Notes under the pieces: generated by a model
Told to the model about the DNA's origin: nothing
What the model saw: the letters and a program-made list of their open reading frames with translations, nothing else
Databases searched by the model: none
Translations under genes and position numbers: made by a program
NCBI RefSeq assembly: GCF_037392515.1
Contig: NC_090291.1
Location: 18,379,501 to 18,443,500 of the forward strand
Direction of reading: 5' to 3'
Length of the DNA stretch: 64,000 nt
From: Haliotis asinina
Lineage: Eukaryota > Mollusca > Gastropoda > Lepetellida > Haliotidae
Part shown: one piece after another, positions 27,901 to 42,900 of the stretch
How the letters are laid out: each line of letters opens with the position of its first letter
Position numbering within the stretch: position 1 is the first letter of the stretch

Positions 27901-30900
27901 TTTACTGAAGGTTCATGTGGCCTCTTCACATAATTGACGTCAACGCCCAACTGGAAACGACACCTTCACGATTTGAACTCTTTCTTAAGTGTACATGTTC
28001 ACAAACATTTGACCTTTGGTACCGTAAAATGTCGCTTCAACTGCATGTGTTATCTCACTTCAAAATTATGTAAATACATAAATGTACACACGTGATTATT
28101 CTTTGGGGATAGTATTACAAAATCCTCTATAAATGAAACACGTCAAGCTGTCATCATGTCAGCGTTCTTATGGACATCTGCTAATGGCCATTATCAGTTT
28201 ACTTGAGAAACAACTGAAACATATCTTATAATCAGGTTAACCAATAATAACATTGTTCTCTCTCAATGCTGTTTTCGGTTGTTTCACACATGCATGCAAT
28301 TTGTTTTTGAGTTCAAACTTTTACAAACTTGATAGAACTGATCCTCTGTAACCCATGCGTGTCGTAACATTCAACTAACGGCATTGGGTGGTCGGACTCG
28401 CTGATTTGGTTGGCACATGTCATCGTATCACAATTGCTTCGATCGATGCATGCTCATGATGTTGATCACTGGATTGTCTGGTTCAGACTGGATTACTTAC
28501 AGACGCCTCCATAATATTAGCTGGAATATTACTGAGAGCGAAGTAAAACTAATCGCATTAACACAGACTTCCACAGAAAAAAAACCAAAAAAACAAAAAC
28601 AAAACAGTTTGTTGGTTCTGAAGCAGTCACATTAGAAACGTCTTCTTAAATTATCGTAAATGATGACGTTATATTTATTATATTCCTACAGACAACCACT
28701 CTATAGTTGTCGAAATATTAACTGTGTAACACAAGACAGCATACCTGATGTTAAGGGGCGGGCATACACCTCAATTTGACATATCTGTAACATGCCATGA
28801 TTGTTTCCAAAATCCACCTCGAAACGTAGTATTTTCCCAGGTGCTGGATACCTATTACTTGAACAAACAGCCACGAACCTGGACCCCGCTGGTATAGTAT
28901 GCTTGTGTTTCTTACAGAGGTTTCCCGAGCTAGAGTGGGCTTGCAAAGACCGTATTTCCAGGTTTGGAATGGAGGAAGCTGGAATCAGAGGAAGAATAAT
29001 TTACTGTGTCGGCTACGCTTTCATCTCAAGTTTACAAAATGGGAATTTACTAGAACGGGAAAGAAATACATTTTGTTACAATCCATATATCTAGATGACA
29101 TATAAAAGCATTTATAAGACAATCACACCACGTCAAGTATCACACACGTCAAGGACAGTTGTTTGTATAATGCATGACCATCCTGGAGGTCAAGAACTGC
29201 ACCAAACCGCGTGCTTATGGAACACAATCAAACCTTGGGGAAGTGGTGGCCACTAGGATTATAGAGCCAGTATCGCCCTTGTTAGTGTCTGTTTCTGTCC
29301 ATTGTCAAAACGTCAGTGAGAAGGAATAACCAGTTTTAGCTTTTCTCAAACTCCTCCATGAATAATATCTCTGATGAGCACGATGGTGTGAATGGTGGCA
29401 GAATTGTGTGTAATAGTGTAAGACATGGGGTTGTGGACAGAAAGTCGACGTCAGTTACCCCGACATGATCCATGTGCAAGAACAACGTGACTCGTCGCTG
29501 AACCCGTGTCAGTCTCAGCAATGAGCCACACTGCATGAAACAAAGTGGTGGACATCTGAATTCATTAAATCACCTTTCGTGGACGTGTACTAAAGAACGA
29601 ATAAACTTTTGTTTTGTACTCTTTTAACAATATGTAAGACTTGTGGTTAGCCTTCAGCGGAACACGAGATTCATTCTTGAAAAATTGCGGTGAATCAATT
29701 CCGAGCGATTAAAAGTTGCTGAAAACGTCATCTGCTTCACTCTCACTACAGTCGAAACCAGAGCACAGCAGCGAACCGGAAATGACGTATTGTGAGGAAG
29801 GATTTTCAGTTAATTGTATGTATTGCTGATTTCTCGACATCAACAAAAACATGCCGTCGTTGCATGACACAGCTTGTGACAAAACGATCCATAACAGTTC
29901 TGTCAACAAGCGATTTTGACAGACTCGTCGGTGAAAACAAGTAGGCAAAGTAGGTGACATGATTAAATTAAAGTAGAGGGTGAAACCATAAAGCATTCGT
30001 TTTTGACAACAATTATGACGTTTCCAGGTTCACACAAGCATAATGTTTAACCCGAAATGTACATGAATTCTACAGTGGCCCACAAAAGGCATACGCCACG
30101 TTACGTCACGGAGACGCGCACATCTGATTGGATGAAATTTCGTTCGCGGGAGAGAATTGGGCACAGTTGTCAAAAAGGTCGATTCAAGGTAATTAAATGT
30201 CGAAATGGGTAGTTTTAATGACGGGGCTTCATTTCTAACGATGCCAGTATATACCTTATGTATTTATATCTCTCTGGAGTATATATGATATTTAACTATT
30301 GGTGTGATCTGTAGTTTGTCAAAACCTGAGTTTAGGAGAAACCGGCAACACCGATGTCTGTGAGATATTGCATCTCTGTATGGAATGGCGGGACATCGAC
30401 AATCTATTTTATTTATTTGATATATTTTAGGAGTTGAATAGATAAGTGAATTCTGCGAAAGAGGAGATCTCCCTGGAGTGTTATCATTTGAATATTATTT
30501 ATACACCAGATTAAAGTGTTTAGGTAATATGACATTCCCTCACCAAAGTCATCATTCGGTAGTGTCACAGCCACTTGATAGATGGTGTAGTAGTCGTCAA
30601 GATGGACGGTCAAAGAAGGATGTTGCTCACGCTTAGTACTGCTACAGCCGCTGGAGAGAAGACTCAATCCCATGTTTGTTTGGTTCACGGCATTAGAAGC
30701 ATTAAATGTTGTATTCGGTGACAGTGAGGAAAGAGAAGCTGAAGTGTTCATGATATCGGCCAAAGTCGCGGTGGATGTCTGTGACGCAGTGAACGGTGTT
30801 ACGTCTAAAGTTCTATTTGCTGGAGAGAGAAAAATGGTAGTTTGAAAAAATGTCTTAAATGAAAAACCAAACAGATATAAAACCTTAGCGATAAGCATGA

Positions 30901-33900
30901 ATGCAGTAATTGTCATTTTTGCTGCACCTTTTCCCAGTCACACGGCATGAGTTCCAGTGAATTACATTTTCATTAATTATTGAACCAAGAAGATAAATGG
31001 CACACAGGTGATTAAATTACCACAGAATACAATAGCTTCACACCGGAGAGTAATTGTAGTTGCCTGAGGTCGCCACATAATGACACAGCTTCACGCTGGG
31101 GTGTAACTGTAGTTTCTGGGGTTACGCCACATAATCCCACACAACTCCAGAGTGTAAATGTAGTTATCTGGGATTACAAAATAGAAACACAGGGCATCAC
31201 GCCCGAGCCTAACTGTTGTCTGAGGTTACCACATAATCTTACAGCACTCCAGAGCGTAACTACAGTTGTCGGAGGTTACCACATAATCTCACTGCTCCAC
31301 GCCAGAGCCGGAGTGTAAGTGTAATTGTCTGGGGTTACCACACAATCCAACAGCTTCACGTCAAAGTGTAACTGTAATTTCTGAGGTTACCATATAATCC
31401 TAGAACTTCAAGCCAGACTTTAATTGTAGTTATCTGAGGTTACTATATAATCCAAAGACAGTTGATCAATACAGTTAAGTATTTTGCTTCAAGTGATACT
31501 AGTTGTTGCAGGTGAATCTGCTTACGGAAAAAATCTTGGACGTCAACAGTCCTAGATATACAGTTTCATGGGTGAAGTTGATTCTGTAGTTCTTTGTTGC
31601 TCGGGCTGAAACATTACGTCCATACACTTGGTACATTTGTCCGTGCAGAACTTACCAAAGCATCTATCTCCAACCAACCAGTACCCATATGTAGCACTGC
31701 ATTTACTTTCTGTTGAGGATACATGGTAACCGTCGGGGCAGGTGTACGTCACCTTGTCTCCTTCTAAAGTTCCAGTTGAGTTTATACTCGCGTAGCTTGA
31801 GTTCAGCGGAGGTCCACAGTCCACTGAAATATGGAAGAGTAATAGCATATGAGAAGTCTCAAACTAAGCGTCAGATGTGAAGTAAACAACACGGACTTCT
31901 GAGGCTTGTCGTGGGATTTAATCATTTAGCAAACAGTGGCGACATCACTACTTTCACCCCTACATAATGTAATGGAATCGAAGTGAATTCCTGCCAGTAT
32001 TCACAAAGCCTTTTGGCGAAATCCATTTACAGGGACGACTAAACCACCCTTCTAAACCAAGTGCACAGAATGAAGAAAGCATGGTATCAGTGGCTGTTTG
32101 CTTCTGTAGCTTTCTCTTTTGCTCGTTATTCTGGAGCTTGGTGCTCAGATACTGGCTGTTGCGACTGAATTAAATGAAGAAGTAGTTATGGAGGTTTCAT
32201 TAAAAACTTCCTTTTCCAACGCTGTCGGCCCGTTCTCATGGAACGACGTATGAATCGGGAAGTCAATGACTGCGCACTTGGAAACAGCTTCTCCTTCACA
32301 TAGCTTCTTTGAGAGGCATTTTAGAGTTGGAAGGAGAAACCTTCCTCATTGACATACCTGCTCTGGTTGTAGGGATGTTTTTATCGATTTAACTAAGATA
32401 TTTCGTACACATTTTGTTGATTTATTGATAATCCAAGAACATTTGAGATTCCGATAAGAATGAAGTCCACAATGGACTCAGTGAGAATTCAGCTAATCGA
32501 GTTGATTGAATCTGATAACCTCACCCCATTTTAGAATAAGCAGAATGTTACCAAATTGTGGTTCTAATCCAGGTCTGCACAGTTTTCTTACGCTAGATAC
32601 CTTTAAAAAGGTCAGGAATGTGTTCTTGTGCGACATAAAACATTTTGTCTGAGTAATTAACTTTCTCTATAACTATCAATGATATTCACACATATTAGAA
32701 TGACTATAGAATTTGATGTGCTATCGAGTTTGCTTTCGCTGTAGTTCATGATCGAACATCTTTCGCACGTTTATTTCTTACTTTAGCTGAACATGTATCA
32801 GTTGTCTTGAAAATATTTTGCAAGATTTTGTAAATAGATTTGGACATGAAACTGATGTACCAAGATATTTGTCGTGTGATAATATTTCAGGTTGTTCTTG
32901 TCAGAATAATTATTCCACAGGTTTAGACATCTTACCACCCATGTTACACTGTTACTTACGAATGATGGAAACATGGAAACGTGCCCACATGGAAACATAC
33001 AAAAGCGAACTTACATGTACATACAGGAGAGGTTCCATTGTATATGCCATTGATGCATTTTCGGACAAGGTCGCCTGCTGATAGAATGTAAGTGTCCATA
33101 CACCGATATTCCACAGTGTTGTTGTCGGGGAAGGTCCTGTAACTATTGGCAACTGGTGGTGGGTCCCCACAATCGTTGATTGGTAGATCTGAAACGGTAC
33201 ACATAAAAGAACAATTAGTGAGTGAGTAGGTGATCTGGTTTCACGCCATTGTGAAATGACTACCCTGGAAGCTGGAAATGACTACCCTGTCTCTTCCCAC
33301 CCCTACCCGAACAATTAGGACCAGCATAGACCATACACAAGGTGTACTCCCATTTCGCAAACAGGCAGTTCACAGACGCCTTAAAACAAATTGTCTAAAT
33401 TAACCATCTAGTTGAGCGTCTGTCAGTTCACATTCTGTCACCTGGGGGATAACCCCATAAAATATATACTCCCAATATAATATATAATGGCAGAATTTAT
33501 ATTTTCTGTATTTCTCGTCGTCCGATCGACCCTTCTAAAATATTACAGAACATTATTCAGATAATTGGTCCCTATCAATGTTTTTCTTTTTATTTACTTT
33601 CCATTTTTATGACATATATTTTGCAGTCACAGATATGTACAAATATTTCATGGAGAAAGATGCATCATGTTCTGATGTGTTTTTTTCCCCTATTTAGAAA
33701 TTAATTGATACATATTGATACCCAACGAAAATGTTCAGTCAAACTATACACAATCGATACGTCAAGGAATGGACGTCAAAGATTGTTCTTTATGTGGAGG
33801 TAAAGAAGCAGATGCAAGGTATCCCCGTAAATACAGTTGTGTTTCTTTATTGATTACAATGAATAAGACCCTTTACCCATGCTGGAAGAAAACAAAGAAC

Positions 33901-36900
33901 CTTCGTAAAGCGAACAGATGGGAGGAGGAGCCAACACATTTAACTAAATCGTCGGCACAGTCTTTTCGTTTCACAAGCTCTGGTGCTAAAATACGCATAT
34001 CATCATTCTTCCGGTCAGAGATACCTTCTTGAGTGAGTGAGTTAATATTTAACGTCACATCGGCACTACTTCAGCCATATCGTGACGAGAACATTTAACA
34101 CTGAAATGGAATATACAATATCATAAAAACATGTCGTCAAAGGACAGTAAAACAACTAGAGCATCACAGTTACATTTCAAAATTAGTGTGGAAAGGTAAG
34201 ACTAATATCACTTTTTGGACAAGACATAAAATACGGGCTATGGGGACTTACAGCACATTTGTTTCCTGCATGGACCCTAGTTGGATTTACATCATTCCTT
34301 CAGCCGTTAGTAACCAAGGAAATCTAGACATACATTAAAAAGACACGTCTTCTACGATTAAAAATGTGGAAAGTTTTTATTTACTTTGAATGTTTGACTT
34401 ACTTACCCTCTCAGGAGGACACTAATTTTACAATATTTTAACCCCTTTGAGGGTACAGCCACTAACCAGCACTGTTACGAATTTAAACTTCCAATAACAC
34501 AATATTTATCTATTTACAAGTCATTTAACAAATCTAATTCTTATAAAAATGCAATGATTAAACCAGAACTTATACTATTAATAAGATCCTTCATAGTTCG
34601 GGATTTGAACAGAGATACCTTTGTTACTCAATGACGTGAGAAATGAATATCTGTTTCCGTCGAAATATAATGATATAGAATAATACCTATTTGTTATCTG
34701 CCCCTCCCAATCTGTCTAAATAACACGTATGTTGTACATGTATGTAGAGTCAAATTAGACAAACTGAGTTGAGTTCAGGAAAGTCACCTTCGTTCTATTC
34801 AGTCTAGGATCAATACACACACTGTATCCTCACTTAACCGTGTTTGCTATTACCAAGCTTTAAGCGGGTACTTGGAGTCTCACACAGTGCAATTGACTGC
34901 TAGGATCATCCTTCAGTTTCTTGTTTCGTCTCAAGGGAATCACGAGCAGTCTCTGTGATCTTTTGTGCAATACGTGTTCCTAACATCTGATATTCAACCT
35001 AGATCCAGACAATCATCAAAGACTTTAACGACAAATAAAGATAACGATTATTCCACCACAAGCTCAGGTTCCGAGGGTGTCGTCTCCGAGGTATCCTGTA
35101 AAGTATTCAAAGGAGAACACGCGCTGTCATAGAAAAACCCACGCTTCACTTGCCTCAAAAGTGGTGGAGCATTTGTGAACCACACTATAAACCTAAAATC
35201 CTATATGTTCAGCCCAACCTGCTCTCTCTCAGCGGTCCTTATGCTCTGGTGTTTGAAAACGTAGCAGCACTTTCGAAAATAGACCCGGCAGGCATGTAGT
35301 GTCAGAAGTGGTGTCCGATTTTGTTTCTTGTGTCATGTTTCCATGTCGTAAAATAGTGGCAAACTTACATGATTACCTTGGGTTTTACATGTAATGTGGT
35401 ACACTACTATTTTGTCCAATAAGAAGTGTCGTGATTCCCCCATCAGAGCTAAGATTGGGCATCCTGAGACAGACACAGAAATCCATCAAGAGTGCTGTTA
35501 GTGTGCAGAGCATTTTATTGTGTGTGGGCAGAGTAGAGTAGACGCAGCAAGTACAAGGATGAATCTTTGTCATCTCACATAACCACCTCTTGGCTGGTTA
35601 CAGATCATTGGTATTCTTGGATGCTTTTCATGTCAAGAAGTGGTTTAGGATCCATTCTGGTGATTAAGTTCTTGCCGTATGGAATTCGAATTTGACCAAA
35701 ACTGCGTGATTGCAGCCGCACCCGTTGGCACAAGCTTCCATCTTCGATAGAACTACCAGCTTGTTAATACCTAATGTTACATTTCTTTCTATCCGAGCAG
35801 GGTCGGTTTAAACAGATATTTGTTATATAAAAATAATGACGTTTGTTTCGAATCTCTCTTGACAAGAATATAAACACAGCCATGAGTTCGCCGTAAGAAA
35901 GAGAAACAAAGCATTCTCATTGCCTCATGAAACCGACTTTCATTTCTTTTGAATTATCTAAGAAAGATAATATACCAACATAAACTTTTGAAACACAATG
36001 GCCCAGCTCTCGTGAACGTCTAAATAAGTCAGATGCTACATGCGTGGTGATTTCTATTTGAAAACTGGTATACGTAATTACTCATAAGTAAATGCAGGTG
36101 AATATTGTTACAGAAAGAATGCTTGAGCACACAATAAATCTTGTATTTGTTAAGCGAATGCCATGGCTACACACGGGCATCAGACCATCCGAGTACATAA
36201 GAATGCGTTAATTCAGATATTTCCAATGAATAAAAGATTATTCACAACAGACCAAGCCCCTTATATACCAACGCCTAATACCCTGCGCACTGCACGTACA
36301 ATCAAATGGTCAAAAACGATTTAAAATTTATCATTTAACATGAGCAAACATTTGTTCTACCCTGGCTAATTTAGTGTCTTTGAACAAGCATGTAAATTAT
36401 TTTCTACTGGGTGAATGTACAATAGACTAACTAATTTCAACTTGGTCCGAAATGTCTGTTCTTTCACTTTTCATTCGAAAATATTGTTGGAAGTTTCAAG
36501 GTTGTATTTTGGATTTTACAAAACTAACATAAACTACTCATAAGGCAACCCATACAGAGGATATTTGCTCAGCAAGAACTACTATCGAAGTCCTGATGAA
36601 ATCATTTGGGATATCATATTTACACATTTAGAGGAAATTACTAAATATGACAGGTCACTTGTGAACATGAAGCACGATGAAATCGCATTAACCTTCACAT
36701 AGTTTTACCCTACTTACTGTCATATTCCCCTGACGACCAGTCGAATCCCTTCGTTGGCAGATGTTGGAGACGGTTCCAGAGGAGTTTAGAATTTCAGTCA
36801 CATCATCAGTATTTCAGCCATATCGCGACTAAGTAAAGCTATATTTTTAAAATAGTTATAGGCAAAGCAAAAACACATGTCAACCAATTGCAAGTAGACC

Positions 36901-39900
36901 AAAACAACAGAAGGTTGTCCAGCTTGACCTCACCGTGTCAAAACTGGTTGTGCCTAGCCTATTATTGTGAAGGGGTCCACCTTTATAAGTTAATTGTCAA
37001 CATGTCGCAACAGCCCAGACAATTGCGGTACAAATGTGACCAGCGCAAAATGAAAACCCATGTAATTTTTTTGCTGGTGTGTTTGACTCCCACACTCCAG
37101 TTCCACTAGCTATTTATGAATTCTTTAGCCGTACTTTCATCGAATTGACCAGATCATTCCTGATCCATGCACACATGGGAAATTCATATTTGGCCATTTT
37201 GTATGAATAGCAGCAAATCCATTTTTTTTTTACTTTTGCGTTTCTTTCTTAACGATTACAATTCGATAAGCCTAAGTTCTTGGACAGTATAGTCCTGGAC
37301 CCACTTCCTCCTGCCTAACTGCCTTTATGTCCATTTTTAATGGACATGTGGGATTGTAAGAGCTTCGTAAGTCAAATTATTCTTCCTGTAACAGGTGGTA
37401 ACAAAACAGTGAACGTATCCGATTGCACTGGTGGTACCTGTTATAAACACATGCATAGGCTAAACACCTGTTCACCCGAAACAGCATGGGAATGCCTGAT
37501 GCAATTCAAAACCTTTTTAAGCCTGTTTAGTAGTGTCTCGTAAGCCAATGTTATGGCTGGATGACATATTCTATCTAAGCAACAAATACCCTGTTTTGAC
37601 TGTAATATGTCATGTGTAATAATATTCTTCAAAAAGAGTATGGGATATTGAACTTTCAATTTGGATAGGAAGTGTAAACGTTAACAAACGTGTCAAGGAC
37701 AGACATCTTATGAACGCACCACCATTTCCCGTTATTACGATCCGTAAACTCAACACATGATACGCAGTAGCCCCATACACGCGCATGGTTCCCATTCTTA
37801 ATTTTGACGTTTTTTCAAGAAGGTCGAGAAATCACTTAGAACATTACTTTTGACACTCATCTTGCATCACACATTTGTTAGTGTTTGTTTCTAGTCGTTT
37901 GTTTTAAAATGGAAATCGTATACATGCAAATTACATGCCATACACCAATAATCTTTCAAAAGCGACTACATTCCAAATAACTATGGTTGAAAGGAAGTGC
38001 AAATGGTGATGGACTCTCAAAACATTCAATAGCATCATTTGAACATTGATTTACTCCTGAATCTCCTAAATATTTTTAATCGTAAGTAAAAAAATGAAGA
38101 TCCCGTATTTTTTTAAAGAGTACAACATGTTTCTGTCTGTCTGTCTCTCTGTCTCTCTCAAAATATGGAATGTATATCCGTCTTCCACATGCCCATGATA
38201 AAACCCTTCGAACGTTTTACTGTGGTATGGACCCGTGAAGGTCCCGGGGTAGAATAGGCCTTCAGCAACCCATGCTTGCCATAAAAGGCGACTATGCTTG
38301 TCGTAAGAGACGACTAACGGGATCGGGTGGTCAGGTTCGCTGACTTGGTTGACACATGTCATCGGTTCCCAATTGTGCAGAGGCGACTATGCTTGTCGTA
38401 AGAGGCGACTAACGGGATCGGGTGGTCAGGCTCGCTGACTTGGCTGTCACATGTCATCGGTTCACAATTGCGCAGATCGATGCTCATGTTGTTGATCACT
38501 GGATCGTCTGCTCCACACTCGATTATTCACAGACCGCCGCCATATAGCTGGAATATTGCTGAGTGCGGCGTAAAACTAATCTCACTCACTCCCAATTGTG
38601 CAGATCGATGCTCATGTTGTTGTTCACTGGATTGTCTGATCCAGACTCGATTATTTACAGACCTCTGCCATATACCTGTAATATTGCTGAGTGCGGCGTA
38701 AAACTAAACTCACTCACTGTGCTATACGTTGTAAACGTGATCGAATAACTTCTGATCTGAGCAAGAGACGTTTGATGCACCTCAAAATATTGTCAAAAGG
38801 ACGAAGCTCGGTTGTACCTCATAAGTTGTAGAAAGTATACTCGAAAGGCTGGAGTTGTAATACTGCTGGAGATAAGGGGAAAGTTGACGGTTGGAAAACT
38901 GAAGTCATCCCTCTTATGGTAGTGTTATATTCGCCAGAGTCTTTAAAATATAAACATTTAAACGATACCACTGGTTCCCCATATGTTTAAGTCACGCAAA
39001 CTATTTGGAAAACAGCTCTGAAACTTAGCGTAAATGTTTTTTGTCAACTGTACCATTTAAAAAGGCAGAGGATATTGGATTTACAAAATTGATAAGATGC
39101 AAATGATGAAACACAGGAAGGGAGGACACAGATGATGAACAGAAATTAAGAGAAAATGTGACAATTTGTTTCATCCGTACTGATACACCTTGCTCTTTTT
39201 AGATGCACTAAGTTAGCTTTTGGTGTGCCCGCAAGTGGAATATCATTTGCCTTTTTTTTAATTGTATATAACCCTACTGGCTGCTTGTTCATTATGCTAT
39301 TTCAACAAATTATTTGAAGCGTACAAATTGATCGATGTTTGTTTAACGTTTTTTTGTGGAACTTGTTATTGGGTTATTGGTTATCTACCACAATAGACGA
39401 CTTTTATCTAGCGTGCCACTCTTTTCAAAACGCACTGTCATTGAAATTAATCGATATCTGACCGATCGGTATGATCATATCCCTGTTCAAGTAACTGAAT
39501 GACTATAGATTGACACCTTAAAGATGGGAATCTTTCTGACATGCAGATGTCCTCACAAATAAACAGTAATATTATCGTGGCATGTGCTTCAGGAATCGAT
39601 AATATTTGTTACAAGTCTTGTGGTAATATCATGAGCTTGGCTAAGGGCAGCATGGATACCTTAAGTAGCAAATCTTTCTAAATACTAGTAATCTTCCCAA
39701 TTGTCCGATTTGAAAACAGCGTTTTATTTCTTTATTGTTTCATCTTTGTTTTTAGGCTTGGTATAATGAAGAAGCCATATTTCTCCAAGATTACCTGCAA
39801 TATCTATTGTATCAGCTTTTAGTTCACTCATTTACAGATTTTCAGATAATGGATACCGAAGCTTTATCGTTGATCTTCGGAATCATGACACAAAGGTACG

Positions 39901-42900
39901 TGAAGTTATTTTTGTGACAATCTCCGATTTAGCAGGTACTTGTAAAACAGTACGTCATGCTTTAGCATTTAAAATCCCGAAACTATTCATACTGTTGAGC
40001 ACAGGATTGACACTGAAACGAACTGCAGTTTTTTCTCGGCCATTCAAGACCTTTTACCATTTATCTTTAAACCATTGTTGTTTGTTTGATGGAAGACGTA
40101 TGCATGCAGTCGGCATGTACATTTGCCTGGTTAAAAACCTGAAAAACGTTTAGGGTTAAGAGTGTTTTGCCAGTGATTATTAGCCTAATAAAACTCCATG
40201 GCCATGTGTGTTTAAGCTGTAAATCCGCCTATTGCTGTCTTTGGGAAATATGATTTGTTATACAAATAACTGAAGAAGTCTCTAATCAATATATACCCCC
40301 ATCTCTGAGTCAATTCTGACCACATGGACACTTCTCTGAGTGGTTTGGTTCGCTGACTTGGTTGACACATGTCATCGGTTCCCAATTGCGCAGATCGATG
40401 TTCATGTTGTTGGGCACTGGATTGTTTGATCCAGACTCGATTATTTACAGACCGCCGCCATAAACCTGGAATATTGCTGAGTGCGGCGTAAAACTAAACT
40501 CACTCACTTCTCTGGGTGACGGTCATGCACCTGAATTGCTCAGAGGAACTTGACATATCATGTCACAGAGGTCTACTGCATCAACAATAGTTTATAAATA
40601 TAAATAATTACCATTAAAATTGTGTATGGTCTCCGAACAATGCGGAATAAACATTTTACCTTTCTGGCTGTCATCCTATTACAGGAACCTTTTCAATGAC
40701 AATCGTTTCATTCAGCTCAAATAGTATAGGAGCCTTTCAATGATAATCATTTCAATTAAATCGCTGAGAATCTCGAGAACCTGTGTCCATTTTGAAGGAA
40801 TACAATACTCGAGGTACTGCTCATTGATCTCAAGTAAAACCGTCCTTGCTGAACTGTCCTAACATTAGGAAGGAAGATTCATCAATGCATGATGTACATT
40901 TACGTACATTCATAAAAATATATCGACTTATTGAGGGTGTTGCAGTCTTCGATGTGTTTCCAGACGAATACAAGAACTATATAATCATGGCACTATTTAT
41001 TCCCATGTATAAAAATCAATATTTATTGTGAATCTGTGCATAATACCGAATATAAGAAAATATTACTCTTGTCTATCTACAGAGAAACCCGCCCGACGCA
41101 TTCTGTGATTTGGTATATGATTTAGCAAGTCGACATATACCTGTTACACGTACACCATATACACGTTGAACCAAAAGATTGTGCACGACAGTAAGTGTAC
41201 TGTTGTGTATTAATGTTGAATTGCAAAACAAAAAATCGAACTCAGGTTGAACCGTAATTTATACCTAAGAAACTCTTGACATAATAAAACGAGAGCCACA
41301 GAGAAAGTAGTGGAAGTTGACGTAATAAATAGATGACTCAAACAAATTCTAGACTCCTAAAAATATATATATTTCGATGGTATGAAAGTGTCTTTAGTGT
41401 CACGATAAGTTGAAAGTTAAGTTGTTGTTCACAACACGTTCGGAGTCTAAATTTCTCATCTCGAAACAACCAGCTTGCACATTTGCACAGACGAAGAAAC
41501 CCATAAGAGCAAGCACAGCTGGATCCAATTTAATCGCAGATATGTATCCAGGTGAAAGATGCAATCATGCAGATATTCTTTTAATAGTTTGTTAATTTCC
41601 TTGTGAGCAGAAGGCGTGAAACATAATCCCACAGAAGCTGTGTAAATATATACACATTTGGCAGGAAATCAATAGAACGAATTTCATGCTTGGGAGCTGG
41701 TTTAAATTGGCAAGGACGTCTTGACAGAATGTACGCTCTCGACTCTCGTTCAAACATTGTTGATAAAGCTTGCCACACTACAAACCTTATCAAAGCCGTC
41801 AAAGATTTTTACGGTAGAAATGAGGAGCACATCTGAACAGTTTGCACAGTGAAGACAAATATGCCTGATGCAATTCCCTGTTTGAACTTGCCTTTCAATA
41901 TGTTTGGGGTTTGTTTTGTTAATTCCAAATCAATGCCAAATTCCCTATCGTGGCTGAGATAGTGCATATGTGGGCGTGAATAAACTCAAGAGTCTGTAAA
42001 CGCAAAAAAACGCCGATGGTCATATTTTTTACAGTTGAATATTGTTAACTTTTGTTTCGTCGGGATTGACATCGTAAAGAAATGGGACGGTACTGTAAGA
42101 ACTAAGACATCATCGTGAAACGTGGAAAGAAGAGTACAAATTGTCATCATGAGATAAACGAAGATGCATTGAAGTGCTTTAGGCATATACTTGTATATGA
42201 CCTTGATATATTCTCAAGCAATGCTTTTGTTTCACCCTTACTATACTGTACCAACAGCATTACATTTTCCCGTCCTTCTTGTCAATCTATTACGACTTTA
42301 CGACCTTATCTTTTGTAATGCTTTGTGGAATGGCTCTTAACGCTGTTTACAGAGTATGTTTATGTTTTGAAAACATTGCTTTACCGCATATGCCTTTGAG
42401 AAGATGTTCTGCACGAACCTAACATTCAATATTACTAATAAAAGCAAATGTTTTGAAAAACGTGAAAGAAAGCATTGACGTGTGTAAAATATTAGTCCAA
42501 ATCATTTTTGATCTAGTGCACAGGTTGTTTTCTGTTCTGTTTTTGTTTGTTAAATCGATTTCATGTAAAACATACTTTGACTTGAGTACTGTGTACACCA
42601 TAAGTGGGTACATTAACAGTACGACAAACGTTTCTATTATTCATAACAAAGCAATTAGTTCTCACTAGAAAAAAACTTCTGGCATTTGGTTTTACGATAT
42701 TTCAGACATTGTTATCCCACGTTTGGAGAAATCTAATGGCAAGATACAAAGTTTCCATTAGAGTTTCCGTTCTTGTAAGACGATCAATCGATGAAATTTA
42801 CTCATGCGATCAAGAACCAACTGTTTTTCTTCCGAATTCTCTTTACATTTGTAGTCAGTCTTCAAGTGATTCTATAGGGAATAGTGAGTGAGTGAGTTTA

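Noticed and set aside
35385..35573. Minus-strand ORF with a leader-like stretch (MLCTLTALLMDFCVC) inside gene A intron 1, as an extra exon or alternative start
   Set aside because: Entering at its CTGTCTCAG acceptor after exon 1 would make the joined codon TGA, a stop. Used as an alternative first exon it has no good donor in the right phase and no domain similarity.
37340..37543. Plus-strand cysteine-containing ORF (NVSDCTGGTCYKH) preceded by CCTGTAACAG, possibly a small secreted peptide
   Set aside because: No signal peptide, no partner exons on the plus strand, and about one such ORF is expected by chance in a 13 kb intron.
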